Origin: Oscillospiraceae bacterium
GTDB taxonomy: Bacteria; Bacillota; Clostridia; Oscillospirales; CAG-272
NCBI GenBank assembly: GCA_015063695.1
Contig: SVTQ01000011.1
Span: 1 to 61,975 of the forward strand
Reading direction: 5' to 3'
DNA: 61,975 bases
Shown here: positions 8,442-16,876 of the stretch, in pieces
Numbering within the stretch: position 1 is the first letter of the stretch
Layout: every line of letters begins with the position of its first letter
The notes under the pieces: model-generated
Told to the model about the DNA's origin: nothing
Seen by the model: only the letters and a program-made list of their open reading frames with translations
The model's database searches: none
Position numbers and translations under genes: made by a program

Positions 8442-9557
8442 TTGAGCAATAATAAGAACGTATCCCCCGAAATAGAAAAACTCGGAACAGAGTTTCTTGT
8501 GGGGGAAGAATATATCCGCGAGGATGAAGAGGGTATGGCCGAGGACCTGGCAACGGGAATGAGATTTCATTTTCCCGAGCTTCTCAGAGTATCCGCGGCA
8601 CCTCATGCAAAGAGCCCCATAACGACGAGCTCCATTATGCTCGACGTTTTCGTGGCGCTTCTTCCCGCCTTTATCTGGGGCGTGTTCGTTTTCGGACTTC
8701 GCGCTCTTGTGATAGGCGCAGTTTCGGTTTTGTCCGCCGTCCTCTTTGAGTTTCTTTTCCAGAAGCTTATGGGCCGTGAGAATACAATAACAGATCTCTC
8801 TGCCGCAGTGACAGGTCTTCTGCTTGCAATGAACCTGTCATCGGCTGTTCCTTACTGGATGCCCGTTGTAGGCACATTTTTCGCCATTGTTGTGGTTAAA
8901 GGAATTTTCGGAGGTCTCGGCAAGAATATAGTTAATCCCGCTCTTGCGGCAAGAGTTTTTCTCTTTGCATGGCCTGCTGAAATGAACACCTTCGGCACGG
9001 CAGGAGTGCGCGCAGGTATTCTTTCAAAGTCAGCGGATATAGTTGCAAGCGCAACACCCCTCACTCAGATAAAGACAGAGGGAACACTTGATGCTTCCGT
9101 TTTTGACCTTGTTATAGGCAACGTCGGCGGATGTATCGGCGAGGTTTCCGCTCTGCTTCTGATTGCAGGCGGTATATATCTGCTTTGCCGCCGTGTTATT
9201 ACATGGCAGATACCTGTCTCTTATATCGGAACGGTTGCTCTTCTTGGTCTTCTGTTCCCCAGAATGGGTGCTCCCCTTGAGTCCATGCTCACAGAAATAT
9301 TCGCCGGCGGTCTTATGCTTGGCGCTATCTTTATGGCGACAGATTACGTAACCTCACCCGTAACGGGAAGCGGCAAGCTGATATTCGGTATCGGCTGCGG
9401 TCTTATCACCGTGCTTATCAGACGCTTCGGCGGTTACAGCGAAGGCGTGTCCTTCTCAATACTTATTATGAACCTTCTGGTATGGTATATTGACAAGCTT
9501 ACAATGCCGAGACCTTTCGGTACAAAAGGAGGTAAAGTAAATGTCAAAAAAGGATAA
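8442..9557 (+). CDS. rnfD: Rnf complex subunit RnfD
   Basis: A 371-residue membrane subunit with about eight to ten helices starting near residue 62. In RnfD the FMN is bound covalently to a threonine, here the Thr of ASATPLTQIK near residue 207. The SPVTGSGKLIFGIGCG region near the C terminus fits the family. An N-terminal cytosolic stretch of some 40 residues precedes the usual start of homology (SAAPHAKSPITT). The start codon is TTG, preceded by GAAGGGAG. The 3' end overlaps rnfG by 17 bases, implying coupled translation. Confidence 0.95.
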   Translation: MSNNKNVSPEIEKLGTEFLVGEEYIREDEEGMAEDLATGMRFHFPELLRVSAAPHAKSPITTSSIMLDVFVALLPAFIWGVFVFGLRALVIGAVSVLSAVLFEFLFQKLMGRENTITDLSAAVTGLLLAMNLSSAVPYWMPVVGTFFAIVVVKGIFGGLGKNIVNPALAARVFLFAWPAEMNTFGTAGVRAGILSKSADIVASATPLTQIKTEGTLDASVFDLVIGNVGGCIGEVSALLLIAGGIYLLCRRVITWQIPVSYIGTVALLGLLFPRMGAPLESMLTEIFAGGLMLGAIFMATDYVTSPVTGSGKLIFGIGCGLITVLIRRFGGYSEGVSFSILIMNLLVWYIDKLTMPRPFGTKGGKVNVKKG

Positions 9558-10737
9558 GAAAAAGCTTTCTTCGACTCAGGAATTCAGCTTGAACTCCGAG
9601 ACCGAAAAGAGAGAAACACAGGATAACAGCTTCTTTTTTGAAAAGCCTGTTGACAACGCCTCCTCCGAAAAGACAGTTGAAGCTGAAAAAAAGCCTTCCG
9701 AAGAGGTGAAGCCTTTGGCTGAGCCTGCGGCAGAAGCGGCAGCGGAAAACGAAAAGCTTGAAGAGACTGAAGCTGAAGAAAAATCCGAAGAAAAGAAAAC
9801 TGAAAATAATACTGAAGATAATTCCGCGAAAAAAGAAAATGCGGAGAAAAAGGTTAAAGACAAACCTGCAAAGAAAGAAAAGCCGGAAAAGACAGAAAAG
9901 AAGGAAACGGACGGAAATTCCGCTTTCGCATATTTCTTTAAAATTGCGGGCGTTCTTACACTTATCTGCTCCTTTGTTGCTCTGATGCTTGCATCGGTCA
10001 ACATGCTCACAAAAGAAACTATTGCAGAGAACGAGAAAAAGGAAAAGACCGCAGCGGTAACTCAGATCTTTACTGAGGCTGACGATGCTTTTCCTTATGA
10101 AGAGTATACCGGTGAAGAGGAGATATATATTGCCACAAAGGGAGGCAGCTTTTACGGATATTGCGTTTCCGTTATAAGCCAGGGCTACGGTGGAGAAATA
10201 TCCATGATAGTCGGTATCCGCTATGACGGAATAGTTCAGGGTGTTAAGATCATTTCCATGTCCGAAACCGCAGGTCTCGGAAGCAAAACGAAGAATGACT
10301 CTTTTCTCGGACAGTATGCAAACAAAACGGGGCCCTTTACAGTGGGCGAAAACGTTGACGGCGTAGCCGGTGCGACAATAAGCTCCAAGGCTGTGACTGC
10401 CGGAGTAAACATGGCTCTTGAAGCTGACGTTACTCCCGCAACCATTGCGGCGCAAAGAGGTATTTCCATTTACGGTGAAGAGAGCTCTGAAGAAGAAACT
10501 ACTGCCGAAACAGAGAAAGCTCCCGAAACGACGGCGAATGTCGGTGTTCCCGAGATAGAAACCGAAGAGAGAGAGGGTACACACATAGACCCTGCAGCTG
10601 TCGGTCAGTATCAGTCAAAGTATTATTATGAAAACGATAAGTCCTACACGGCAAACCGTGAAAACGGTCATTATCTTGAAAAAGAAACCACAGACACCGA
10701 GTCCGAAGAAGTAACCGATTCGGACACTGCGGTATGA
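9541..10737 (+). CDS. rnfG: Rnf complex subunit RnfG with long charged extensions
   Basis: The FMN-carrying extracytoplasmic subunit of the Rnf complex. The core (about residues 125-305) has one membrane helix followed by an FMN-binding domain with DGVAGATISS, whose Thr is the site of phosphodiester-linked FMN. At 398 residues it is about twice the usual size. The first 125 residues are an almost pure Glu/Lys/Ala segment, and the last ~85 residues are Thr/Glu-rich. Both are low-complexity additions, one on each side of the membrane. The ribosome site GGAGGT lies within rnfD. Confidence 0.93.
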   Translation: MSKKDKKKLSSTQEFSLNSETEKRETQDNSFFFEKPVDNASSEKTVEAEKKPSEEVKPLAEPAAEAAAENEKLEETEAEEKSEEKKTENNTEDNSAKKENAEKKVKDKPAKKEKPEKTEKKETDGNSAFAYFFKIAGVLTLICSFVALMLASVNMLTKETIAENEKKEKTAAVTQIFTEADDAFPYEEYTGEEEIYIATKGGSFYGYCVSVISQGYGGEISMIVGIRYDGIVQGVKIISMSETAGLGSKTKNDSFLGQYANKTGPFTVGENVDGVAGATISSKAVTAGVNMALEADVTPATIAAQRGISIYGEESSEEETTAETEKAPETTANVGVPEIETEEREGTHIDPAAVGQYQSKYYYENDKSYTANRENGHYLEKETTDTESEEVTDSDTAV

Positions 10738-10750
10738 GAGGAGGGAAAGT

Positions 10751-11500
10751 ATGAAGAAAACCTCATATAAAGATATACTGCTTGGCGGTCTTGTAAACAA
10801 CAACCCCACTCTCGTTCAGCTCATCGGTATGTGTCCCACCCTTGCGGTCACGACCTCCGTTATCAACGCGCTCGGTATGGGCGTTGCGGTTATCGCGGTT
10901 CTTACCTTCTCGAACCTCTTTATCTCTCTTCTCAGAAAGATAATTCCCCCTCAGGTTCGTATTGCCGCGTATATCGTTGTTATCTCGGGCTTCGTAACGG
11001 CTGTTGAGCTTATTCTTAAAGCTTATTTTCCCGCTATTTCCGCATCCCTCGGTCTCTTTATTCCCCTTATAGTAGTTAACTGTATAATCCTTGCCAGAGC
11101 GGAAGCTTTCGCTTCAAAAAATCCTCCCCTTGCAGCTATCGTTGACGGTCTTGCAATGGGCGCAGGCTTTACCGTAGCTCTGACGGTCATGGGCTTTATC
11201 AGAGAGCTTCTGGGAACGGGCAGAGTATTTGCGGATTCAAACGGAATGGGAGGCATCGCTCTCTTTGGAAACGCTTATCCTCCCGCAACCATTTTCGTTC
11301 TTCCCACGGGTGCGTTCATCACTCTCGCTTTCCTTGTTGCGGCGGTTCAGAAGATAAGAAACATTGCCGACAGCAGAGCCGAAGAAAAGAGAGCCGATGC
11401 CATCCGCACTCAGATAATCGAGGCGCAGTACAGCGACCGTAACGCTGAGGAAGAAATAACCTTCTATGATGAAGAATTCGAGGAGGAAAACAATGGCTAA
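10751..11500 (+). CDS. rnfE: Rnf complex subunit RnfE
   Basis: A 249-residue integral membrane subunit with six predicted helices, paralogous to RnfA. Family stretches visible: NNPTLVQLIGMCPTLAVTTS at the start, LIPLIVVNCIILARAEAFA (with the conserved Asn-Cys that with RnfA frames a membrane iron-sulfur site in recent structures), and MGFIRELLGTG. A C-terminal cytosolic tail of about 45 residues is charged. Thirteen bases separate it from rnfG, with GAGGAGGG as ribosome site. It overlaps rnfA by 8 bases. Confidence 0.95.
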   Translation: MKKTSYKDILLGGLVNNNPTLVQLIGMCPTLAVTTSVINALGMGVAVIAVLTFSNLFISLLRKIIPPQVRIAAYIVVISGFVTAVELILKAYFPAISASLGLFIPLIVVNCIILARAEAFASKNPPLAAIVDGLAMGAGFTVALTVMGFIRELLGTGRVFADSNGMGGIALFGNAYPPATIFVLPTGAFITLAFLVAAVQKIRNIADSRAEEKRADAIRTQIIEAQYSDRNAEEEITFYDEEFEEENNG

Positions 11501-12071
11501 GATACTTCTTATAATGCTTGCGGCAATTCTTACCGAGAACTTCATTTTCTCAAAGTTTTACGGTATATGCCCCTTCCTCGGTGTTTCCGATAAACCTTCA
11601 ACCGCTCTCGGCATGGGTATGTCCGTTACTTTTGTAATGACACTTGCAAGTGCGGCTACATACCTTGTTTATTACTACGTGCTTGTGCCCCTCGGACTTG
11701 AGTACCTCAAGACTGTTGCATTTATCCTCGTAATTGCGGCGCTGGTTCAGTTCATTGAAATGTTTCTTCGCAGATACGTTGAGTCCCTTTATTCGGCTCT
11801 CGGTATCTATCTGCCCCTTATTACCACTAACTGTGCGGTTCTCGGTGCGGCTCTTACAAACATTCAGAACGGCTACACTTTCGTGGAAAGTGTTGTCTTC
11901 GGTTTCTCCGCCGCTATCGGCTTTACTCTTGCAATTCTTATTTTTGCAGGCGTAAGAGAAAGAATGAAGTTCTGTGATCCTCCAAAATGCTTTAAGGGAT
12001 TTCCGCTCATTCTTCTTGCGGCAGGTCTTCTTGCCATGGCGTTCTCCGGTTTCACCGGACTGAGTATTTAA
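11493..12071 (+). CDS. rnfA: Rnf complex subunit RnfA
   Basis: A 192-residue six-helix membrane subunit pairing with RnfE. It begins MAKILLIMLAAILTENFIFS and contains YGICPFLGVS and LPLITTNCAVLGAAL, the counterpart of the RnfE Asn-Cys motif. ATG 11493 is taken because AGGAGG stands eight bases ahead and known RnfA proteins start here. An in-frame ATG further upstream would add a charged tail from within rnfE. Confidence 0.95.
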   Translation: MAKILLIMLAAILTENFIFSKFYGICPFLGVSDKPSTALGMGMSVTFVMTLASAATYLVYYYVLVPLGLEYLKTVAFILVIAALVQFIEMFLRRYVESLYSALGIYLPLITTNCAVLGAALTNIQNGYTFVESVVFGFSAAIGFTLAILIFAGVRERMKFCDPPKCFKGFPLILLAAGLLAMAFSGFTGLSI

Positions 12072-12083
12072 GGAGGTGCCGAT

Positions 12084-12917
12084 ATGAATGCATTGAGTAT
12101 TATAATTGCTTTCGGCGTCTTTATTGTACTTGGCGCCGTGATCGGTCTTCTTCTCGCTCTTGCCTCAAAGGTGTTCCACGTTGAGGTTGACGAGAGAATT
12201 CCAGCAATAACGGAATGTCTTCCCGGTGCAAACTGCGGCGGCTGCGGCTTCCCCGGCTGTTCAGGTCTTGCCGAGGCGATCGTTGCCGGTACTGCCAAGA
12301 CCAATGCCTGCACCGTAGGCGATGACGAGGTTTCTGAAAAAATAGCTGAGATAATGGGCGTAAAAGCCGAAAAGGCAGTTCGTATGAGAGCACAGGTAAT
12401 GTGCTCGGGTACGGAAGAGTGCTCCAAAAAGAAGCTTACCTACGTCGGCGTTTCAGACTGTCACGCGGCAGCAGCTCTCGGCGGCGGTGACAAGGCTTGT
12501 CCAAACGGATGTATAGGGCTTGGCTCATGTGTAAAGTCGTGTCCCTTTGATGCGATAACCGTTGAAAACGGAGTTGCAAGCGTAGACTACGTAAAATGCC
12601 GCGGATGCGGTGTGTGCGTGGCTTCCTGTCCTCTCCACATCATCGAGCTTATTCCTTATGACAGCCGTCACTGGGTCGGCTGTAAGTCTGTAAGTGACGG
12701 TAAGATGACGAGAAACGTTTGCGATATGGGATGTATCGGCTGCAATATCTGCGCCAAGAACTGTCCCGAAAAGGCTATTGTTGTAGAAAATCACGTTGCA
12801 AGAATTGACTATTCAAAGTGTACCGGATGCGATTTGTGTATCAGCAAGTGTCCCAGAAAGATCATCTGGTCTGCGGCTACATACGGCACAGACGGAATTG
12901 TAATTTCAAGACTTTAA
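12084..12917 (+). CDS. rnfB: Rnf complex subunit RnfB, ferredoxin-accepting
   Basis: A 277-residue iron-sulfur subunit that takes electrons from reduced ferredoxin. An N-terminal membrane helix (residues 1-27) is followed by the RnfB Fe-S domain with ANCGGCGFPGCSG near residue 50. Four ferredoxin-type motifs follow: CIGLGSCVKSCP, CRGCGVCVASCP, CIGCNICAKNCP and CTGCDLCISKCP. This matches the multi-cluster RnfB of clostridia. Last gene of the operon; the ribosome site is AAGGAGGTG. A strong terminator follows. Confidence 0.96.
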   Translation: MNALSIIIAFGVFIVLGAVIGLLLALASKVFHVEVDERIPAITECLPGANCGGCGFPGCSGLAEAIVAGTAKTNACTVGDDEVSEKIAEIMGVKAEKAVRMRAQVMCSGTEECSKKKLTYVGVSDCHAAAALGGGDKACPNGCIGLGSCVKSCPFDAITVENGVASVDYVKCRGCGVCVASCPLHIIELIPYDSRHWVGCKSVSDGKMTRNVCDMGCIGCNICAKNCPEKAIVVENHVARIDYSKCTGCDLCISKCPRKIIWSAATYGTDGIVISRL

Positions 12918-12950
12918 AAGAGAATTTCAAATCGCTTTACGGCAACAAAA

Positions 12951-12986
12951 ACGGCTGTCATTTCATCATCTGACAGCCGTTTTTTG
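12951..12986 (+). terminator. Terminator of the rnf operon
   Basis: ACGGCTGTCA / TGACAGCCGT with a 10-base loop and a TTTTTTG tail. Confidence 0.9.
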
Positions 12987-13002
12987 TTGGACAATGGTTC
13001 CT

Positions 13003-13034
13003 CAAGCTGTCGTAAGACGGCTTGGGGGTCTCTT
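13003..13034. repeat. Short hairpin repeat between convergent genes
   Basis: CAAGCTGTC gtaa GACGGCTTG forms a stem-loop. The string GTAAnACGGCTTGG followed by a GTCTCT block recurs in the element at 16744-16832, so this is a partial member of the same dispersed family. It sits between rnfB and the phosphopantetheinyl transferase gene. Confidence 0.5.
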
Positions 13035-13037
13035 GTG

Positions 13038-13658
13038 TTAATAATTGAAACAAATTGAGCCGACGTAGGAGACGCCGTCTTTTTTCAGAGTGAAGTTTTT
13101 AATGACGGCGGAGTTCTGTGAGGTCACGTCAAAGCCGCTGAGAATACCTTTGAGGCCCGTTCCGAGCATTTTGCCGAAGCTTTCCTTTCCCGTCCAAACG
13201 GTGTAGAATTTGACTCTCGAAAAGCCGTTTTTTTCCATATAAGAGTTTTCGTTTTCATGGAAATATCTTTTGGCGAGGGCGGAGAGTCTTTCTTCCGTCA
13301 TTTTGGTATCAAGTTTTTCTATGTCCGCGCCGATCTTCGGAGAGGGGTTATCTCCTTCAATAAAGTAACAGCTTCCGAAACGGAGTACTCCGTTCTCGGG
13401 AAAGGGAATGGCGCCTTTTGTTTCCGACTGCTCGGGGCAGTAAAGAGCGCACATGACGATCTCCTCCGAATGGGAGATCGAGAAGTCCACGTTTTTTTCC
13501 TCCCTGAAGCAGGGCTTGCCTGTGGGTGTGGTGCCGATAGCGGTATTTACGGAGCTTTTCGGAGAGTATTTTTCAAGCATTACACGGGCGAGATTTTCGC
13601 CTCCCAAATGCTGACTTTCGTGGGAAGACCCGGTATGGGCGAATTCAATATATATCAT
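13038..13658 (-). CDS. 4'-phosphopantetheinyl transferase, Sfp-like
   Basis: A 206-residue enzyme expected to move phosphopantetheine from coenzyme A onto a carrier-protein serine. Family motifs: GTTPTGKPCF with VDFSISHSEEIV (motif 1), GADIEKLD (magnesium site, GxDxE) and WTGKESFGKMLG (the W-KExxxK motif). Length suits the Sfp/Gsp class. The probable partner is the acyl carrier protein encoded 2 kb away at 15423-15650. The ribosome site is weak (AAGGAA some 11 bases ahead). It ends convergently with the rnf operon. Confidence 0.88.
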   Translation of the reverse strand: MIYIEFAHTGSSHESQHLGGENLARVMLEKYSPKSSVNTAIGTTPTGKPCFREEKNVDFSISHSEEIVMCALYCPEQSETKGAIPFPENGVLRFGSCYFIEGDNPSPKIGADIEKLDTKMTEERLSALAKRYFHENENSYMEKNGFSRVKFYTVWTGKESFGKMLGTGLKGILSGFDVTSQNSAVIKNFTLKKDGVSYVGSICFNY

Positions 13659-13794
13659 AACGTCTGACGTTCCTTTGTTCTTTGATATTCTATTTTAACA
13701 TTTTTAAGGTGCAAAAATCAATAGGTAAAAGACAAGTTTAGGAGATGAAAATGTAATTGTGCACAAAAATAACGGAAAATATTGGATTTTTCTG

Positions 13795-13823
13795 TTTACA
13801 AAAGCGAAGTTTTATAGTATAAT
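13795..13823 (+). promoter_or_regulatory. Promoter of the cytidylate kinase-like gene
   Basis: TTTACA, 17-base spacer, TATAAT, then an 80-base leader. Confidence 0.7.
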
Positions 13824-13902
13824 AACTATGGAAGATTATTAGTTCGCCGTTATTTGCATTTTTGTTTTGTTGTAATTTGATTTCGGCGAAAAGGAGGATA
13901 CC

Positions 13903-14529
13903 ATGTCAGAAAAATTAGTTATAACCATAGGCAGACAGTACGGAAGCGGCGGAAGAGAAGTGGGCCATAAGCTGGCTGAGCTTCTCGGATGCAAGTGCTA
14001 CGACCAGGACCTTATCGTAATGGCGGCAAAGAGAAGCGGAATCAGCGAAGAAGCACTCGCCCTCGCCGATGAACAGGCATCCAGCAGTTTGCTCTATACT
14101 CTTGCAATGGGAGCCTCTATGATATATACAAGTACTACTCCCATGGCTGTGCCCATCAACGACGCGCTCTTTATTGCTCAGAGCGAGATCATCAGAGAGC
14201 TTTCCGAAACAGAGACCTGCGTGATCGTAGGCAGATGCGCTGATTATATTCTCAATGAACACAAGAAGAAGGTCAACGTTTTCGTTCAGGGCGACAAGCC
14301 TGACAGAATTAAGCGTATCATGGAGCGTGCAGGTGTTTCCGAGTCTGAGGCTAAGGAAAGAATGACAAAGAAGGACAAAAAGAGATCCAGTTACTACAAT
14401 TACTACACAGGCGGTAAGTGGGGCAAGCCCGGCAACTACAATCTCGTTGTTTCCACAAGCCAGATAGGTATTGAAGGCGCGGCAAAGATCATTTACGAGT
14501 ACGCAAAGACTCTTGGTTACGTAGATTAA
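13903..14529 (+). CDS. Cytidylate kinase-like family protein
   Basis: A 208-residue P-loop protein of the cytidylate-kinase-like (Cytidylate_kin2) family common in Clostridia. Seen: ITIGRQYGSGGREVGHKLAE as a divergent P-loop (the usual GK[ST] is replaced by GGRE), CYDQDLI, VGRCADYIL and an arginine-rich lid RIMERAGVSESEAKERMTKKDKKR. Members are of uncertain substrate, and the missing P-loop lysine argues against calling it Cmk. Good AAGGAGGAT ribosome site; own promoter and terminator, hence monocistronic. Confidence 0.8.
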   Translation: MSEKLVITIGRQYGSGGREVGHKLAELLGCKCYDQDLIVMAAKRSGISEEALALADEQASSSLLYTLAMGASMIYTSTTPMAVPINDALFIAQSEIIRELSETETCVIVGRCADYILNEHKKKVNVFVQGDKPDRIKRIMERAGVSESEAKERMTKKDKKRSSYYNYYTGGKWGKPGNYNLVVSTSQIGIEGAAKIIYEYAKTLGYVD

Positions 14530-14542
14530 ACAGTTTAATATG

Positions 14543-14577
14543 AGAACCCCAAATCATCAAACGATTTGGGGTTCTTT
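14543..14577 (+). terminator. Terminator between convergent genes
   Basis: GAACCCCAAATC / GATTTGGGGTTC with a 8-base loop and a TTTTC tail on the plus strand. It directly abuts the stop codon of the convergent glycosyltransferase gene. Confidence 0.85.
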
Positions 14578-15345
14578 TCAGCTCTTTTTTTTCATTTTGT
14601 AGACGAGAGTTCCGAAGTAGAACTTAGGAAGGCTGAGCATCCTCACAAATCTTGAGGGCTGCAGGAGAAGTCTCCAGAGCCATTCGAGGCCTGTTTTGAT
14701 GAAGATATCGGGAGCTCTTCTGGAGATACCTGCGTAGATATCAAGGGAACCTCCGAGGCCCAGCACGACCTTTACGTTTTCGAGCTTTGAGAAGTTATCT
14801 TCTATCCATTTTTCCTGAACGGGGAATCCGAGACAGACGTAAAGAACGTCGGCACCCGACTCATTTATGAGGCGAACGGTCTCTTCGTTTTCCTCTCCCG
14901 TTTTTGCAAAATATCCGTGCCGTGTGCCTGCTACCTTGCATCCGTATTTTTCGGAAACAGCTTTTGATGCCGCTTCTGCAACCGAAGGCTCGCCGTTTTC
15001 TTCCGGCTTTCCGCCGAAGAAAAAGAAGGAGTGTCCGGTATCTGCGAGGGAAGATAGAAGTTCTTCTCCCACTTCAACTCCTGCGACCTTTTCCTTAAGT
15101 GGGGTTTTCAGAATGGAAGCCGCCTTTATTACCCCTATTCCGTCGGGAAGTCGCATGTCGGCAAAGCGGATTGTTTCAAGAACCTTTTCGTCTTCAATAC
15201 ATGTCTGAACTATCTCGGAATTGGGAGTGAAAACGGCTGTTTTCTCGCCCTTTTCAAGACGGGAGCAGATAATTTCAACAGCTTCTTTTTTTGTAACGTT
15301 ATCGAAATCAACGCCTCTGACGTTTATTATTCCGTGTTCCGCCAT
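14578..15345 (-). CDS. WecG/TagA/CpsF family glycosyltransferase
   Basis: A 255-residue transferase of the family that adds N-acetylmannosamine (TagA) or related sugars to lipid-linked GlcNAc in wall polymer synthesis. Motifs: TPNSEIVQTC, DMRLPDGIGVI, the FFFGGKPE loop, DVLYVCLGFPVQEKWI, and a C-terminal amphipathic WRLLLQPSRFVRM tail that in TagA mediates membrane association. Length is typical. With TagD and a TagF-like protein at 42-44 kb it supports synthesis of a glycerol-phosphate wall polymer. The start is assigned by the NVRGVDFDN homology start and a preceding GGAAGAAA. Confidence 0.88.
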   Translation of the reverse strand: MAEHGIINVRGVDFDNVTKKEAVEIICSRLEKGEKTAVFTPNSEIVQTCIEDEKVLETIRFADMRLPDGIGVIKAASILKTPLKEKVAGVEVGEELLSSLADTGHSFFFFGGKPEENGEPSVAEAASKAVSEKYGCKVAGTRHGYFAKTGEENEETVRLINESGADVLYVCLGFPVQEKWIEDNFSKLENVKVVLGLGGSLDIYAGISRRAPDIFIKTGLEWLWRLLLQPSRFVRMLSLPKFYFGTLVYKMKKKS

Positions 15346-15374
15346 GCTTTTTCTTCCTTTCGTGATGAATTTAT

Positions 15375-15405
15375 GAAAAAACCTCTACCGCGGCAGAGGT
15401 TTTTG
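15375..15405 (-). terminator. Terminator after the acyl carrier protein gene
   Basis: AAAAACCTCT accgcggc AGAGGTTTTT. On the minus strand it follows the ACP stop codon and ends in a T run. Confidence 0.8.
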
Positions 15406-15422
15406 TGAAGCGATATCTTTTA

Positions 15423-15650
15423 TCAGTCAACCTTGGAGCTGAGGAATTCAACAACGTCACCAACAGTAACGAAGTTCTGAACTTCATCATCTTCAATGGT
15501 TATGTCAAATCTTTCTTCGCAAAGGAGTACGAGGTCGGCAAGCTCAAGGGAGTTGATGCCGAGGTCATTGATAAGTTCTGCGGAAGCAGTTACTTCTTCA
15601 GGGTTTACGCTGAGTTCTTCTACGAGAAGTGCTTTTACTCTTTCAAACAT
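15423..15650 (-). CDS. acpP: Acyl carrier protein
   Basis: A 75-residue acidic helical protein beginning MFERVKALLVEELSV. The carrier serine lies in DLGINSLELADL. In most ACPs the residue before the serine is Asp (DSL); here it is Asn. It carries growing acyl chains as thioesters after modification by a phosphopantetheinyl transferase such as the one at 13038-13658. ATG 15650 is chosen because GGAGG stands eight bases ahead, although the frame stays open further upstream. No fatty-acid synthesis genes are next to it. Confidence 0.92.
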   Translation of the reverse strand: MFERVKALLVEELSVNPEEVTASAELINDLGINSLELADLVLLCEERFDITIEDDEVQNFVTVGDVVEFLSSKVD

Positions 15651-15953
15651 TGGGATATTCCTCCAAAAATCAAATATTATGACGCACAGCAAGTTTTTGC
15701 TTAATAAGATTTTAAATCTTTCCCGAAGGACATATATACGTGCGTTCTTTATTTTATGTTGCAAAATACGATATTAATCGCACACTGCAACAATTTAATT
15801 ATAGTTATGAGGGATAAAAAAGTCAAGCTTTTTACAAAAAAATTATTTTTTTGTTAAAGATGGGCATGGATGTAAGTTTTACTATTGAATTTTCGGTATA
15901 AATGATATAGAATAGTGGAAGGAGATTAACGTGATAAATTATATGAGGCGAAA

Positions 15954-16652
15954 ATGGAAAATATAACGGAGAAACGAAACGAAGCAGAGTTCGAAAAGGC
16001 CGCAAAAACGGGTGGCGGTAGAAAAAAGAAGACGGTGCTTATCGTCTGGATATCAGTTGTTCTTGTGATTTGTGCCGCATCCCTTCTCCTTCTTAAAAAT
16101 CCCGAGCTCTTTGACAAGGAAGCAGGGAATATCAAGGTGACGGGTTCAAACGGCTTTTACGACTGGTTTTACGAAGCCGATTTTTCTCTCGCTCTCGAGG
16201 ATCATGAGAGCTATCCCGAATACCTTGAGCTTGACCGTTATCTGTACTATAAAAACGGAAGCGAGACTGTCGGTGTAATTGACAAAAACAGAGACTCCTT
16301 CGGAGACGAGGTCCTGTTTTTTGAGAAATATTTCAAAACGGTAATCGACGGCGACCATGAGGCTTACAATGAGATGTTCACCGAGGCATATCTCAACACT
16401 TACGGCGAGAAGGAAGCCTTCACCCCTCAGATGGTCTACGGAATGCAGATAGAAGAGGTCTATGAAAATGAAACGGACGGTGTTCTTACCTACGGCTTTG
16501 ACGTGGACTACAAGATATTTCAGAACAACGGAACATTCAGAGATGATATTTACAGCGATGCGTCAAGAACTCTTTATATTGAAATAAACGATGCAAGCGG
16601 CGAGTTTAAAATAGACGTGCTCAAATACTACGTCTATGCTGCCGATGAATAA
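15954..16652 (+). CDS. Single-pass membrane protein of unknown function
   Basis: A 232-residue protein with a charged cytosolic N terminus (about 28 residues, ending in RKKK), one membrane helix near residues 30-50 and an acidic, aromatic-rich extracellular domain of about 180 residues. No family recognised. Upstream, an 11-codon reading frame starting GTG at 15931 carries the better ribosome site (GGAAGGAG), and its stop overlaps the start of this gene in another frame, which may couple translation. Confidence 0.65.
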   Translation: MENITEKRNEAEFEKAAKTGGGRKKKTVLIVWISVVLVICAASLLLLKNPELFDKEAGNIKVTGSNGFYDWFYEADFSLALEDHESYPEYLELDRYLYYKNGSETVGVIDKNRDSFGDEVLFFEKYFKTVIDGDHEAYNEMFTEAYLNTYGEKEAFTPQMVYGMQIEEVYENETDGVLTYGFDVDYKIFQNNGTFRDDIYSDASRTLYIEINDASGEFKIDVLKYYVYAADE

Positions 16653-16660
16653 AAAAGAGA

Positions 16661-16696
16661 ACGGATATGCGAGTTTTTTCGCATATCCGTTTTTTA
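16661..16696 (+). terminator. Intrinsic terminator
   Basis: ACGGATATGCGA / TCGCATATCCGT with a short T-rich loop and a TTTTTTAT tail. Confidence 0.88.
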
Positions 16697-16707
16697 TATG
16701 TGTGCGT

Positions 16708-16876
16708 ATTATTCCTCGGGGTCGAAGGGGAAAGGTGATCGCGGTAGGGGAGGGGCTTGTCTCCTCCCGTTTTAGTTGTAAAACGGCTTGGAAGTCTCTG
16801 TTATACGGGGCATCGAGGGCACCGCTCCCTACGTCAGATATTAGGATCTCTTTATTGTTCGGGGTCGAAGGGAAAA
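16708..16876. repeat. Duplicated nadE tail flanking a palindromic element
   Basis: The last codons of nadE occur twice on the minus strand: at 16852-16876 in the gene (FPFDPEQ-stop) and at 16708-16733 as FPFDPEE-stop. Between them lies an element (16744-16832) whose ends are inverted: GTAGGGGAGGGGC on the left and the complement of GTAGGGAGCGG on the right. It looks like a small inserted element with a flanking duplication of the gene end. Confidence 0.5.

Noticed and set aside
9544..10584. A 346-codon frame opposite rnfG rich in Phe/Leu/Arg
   Set aside because: Antisense of the Glu/Lys-rich region naturally reads as Phe/Leu-rich; it only looks like a membrane protein.
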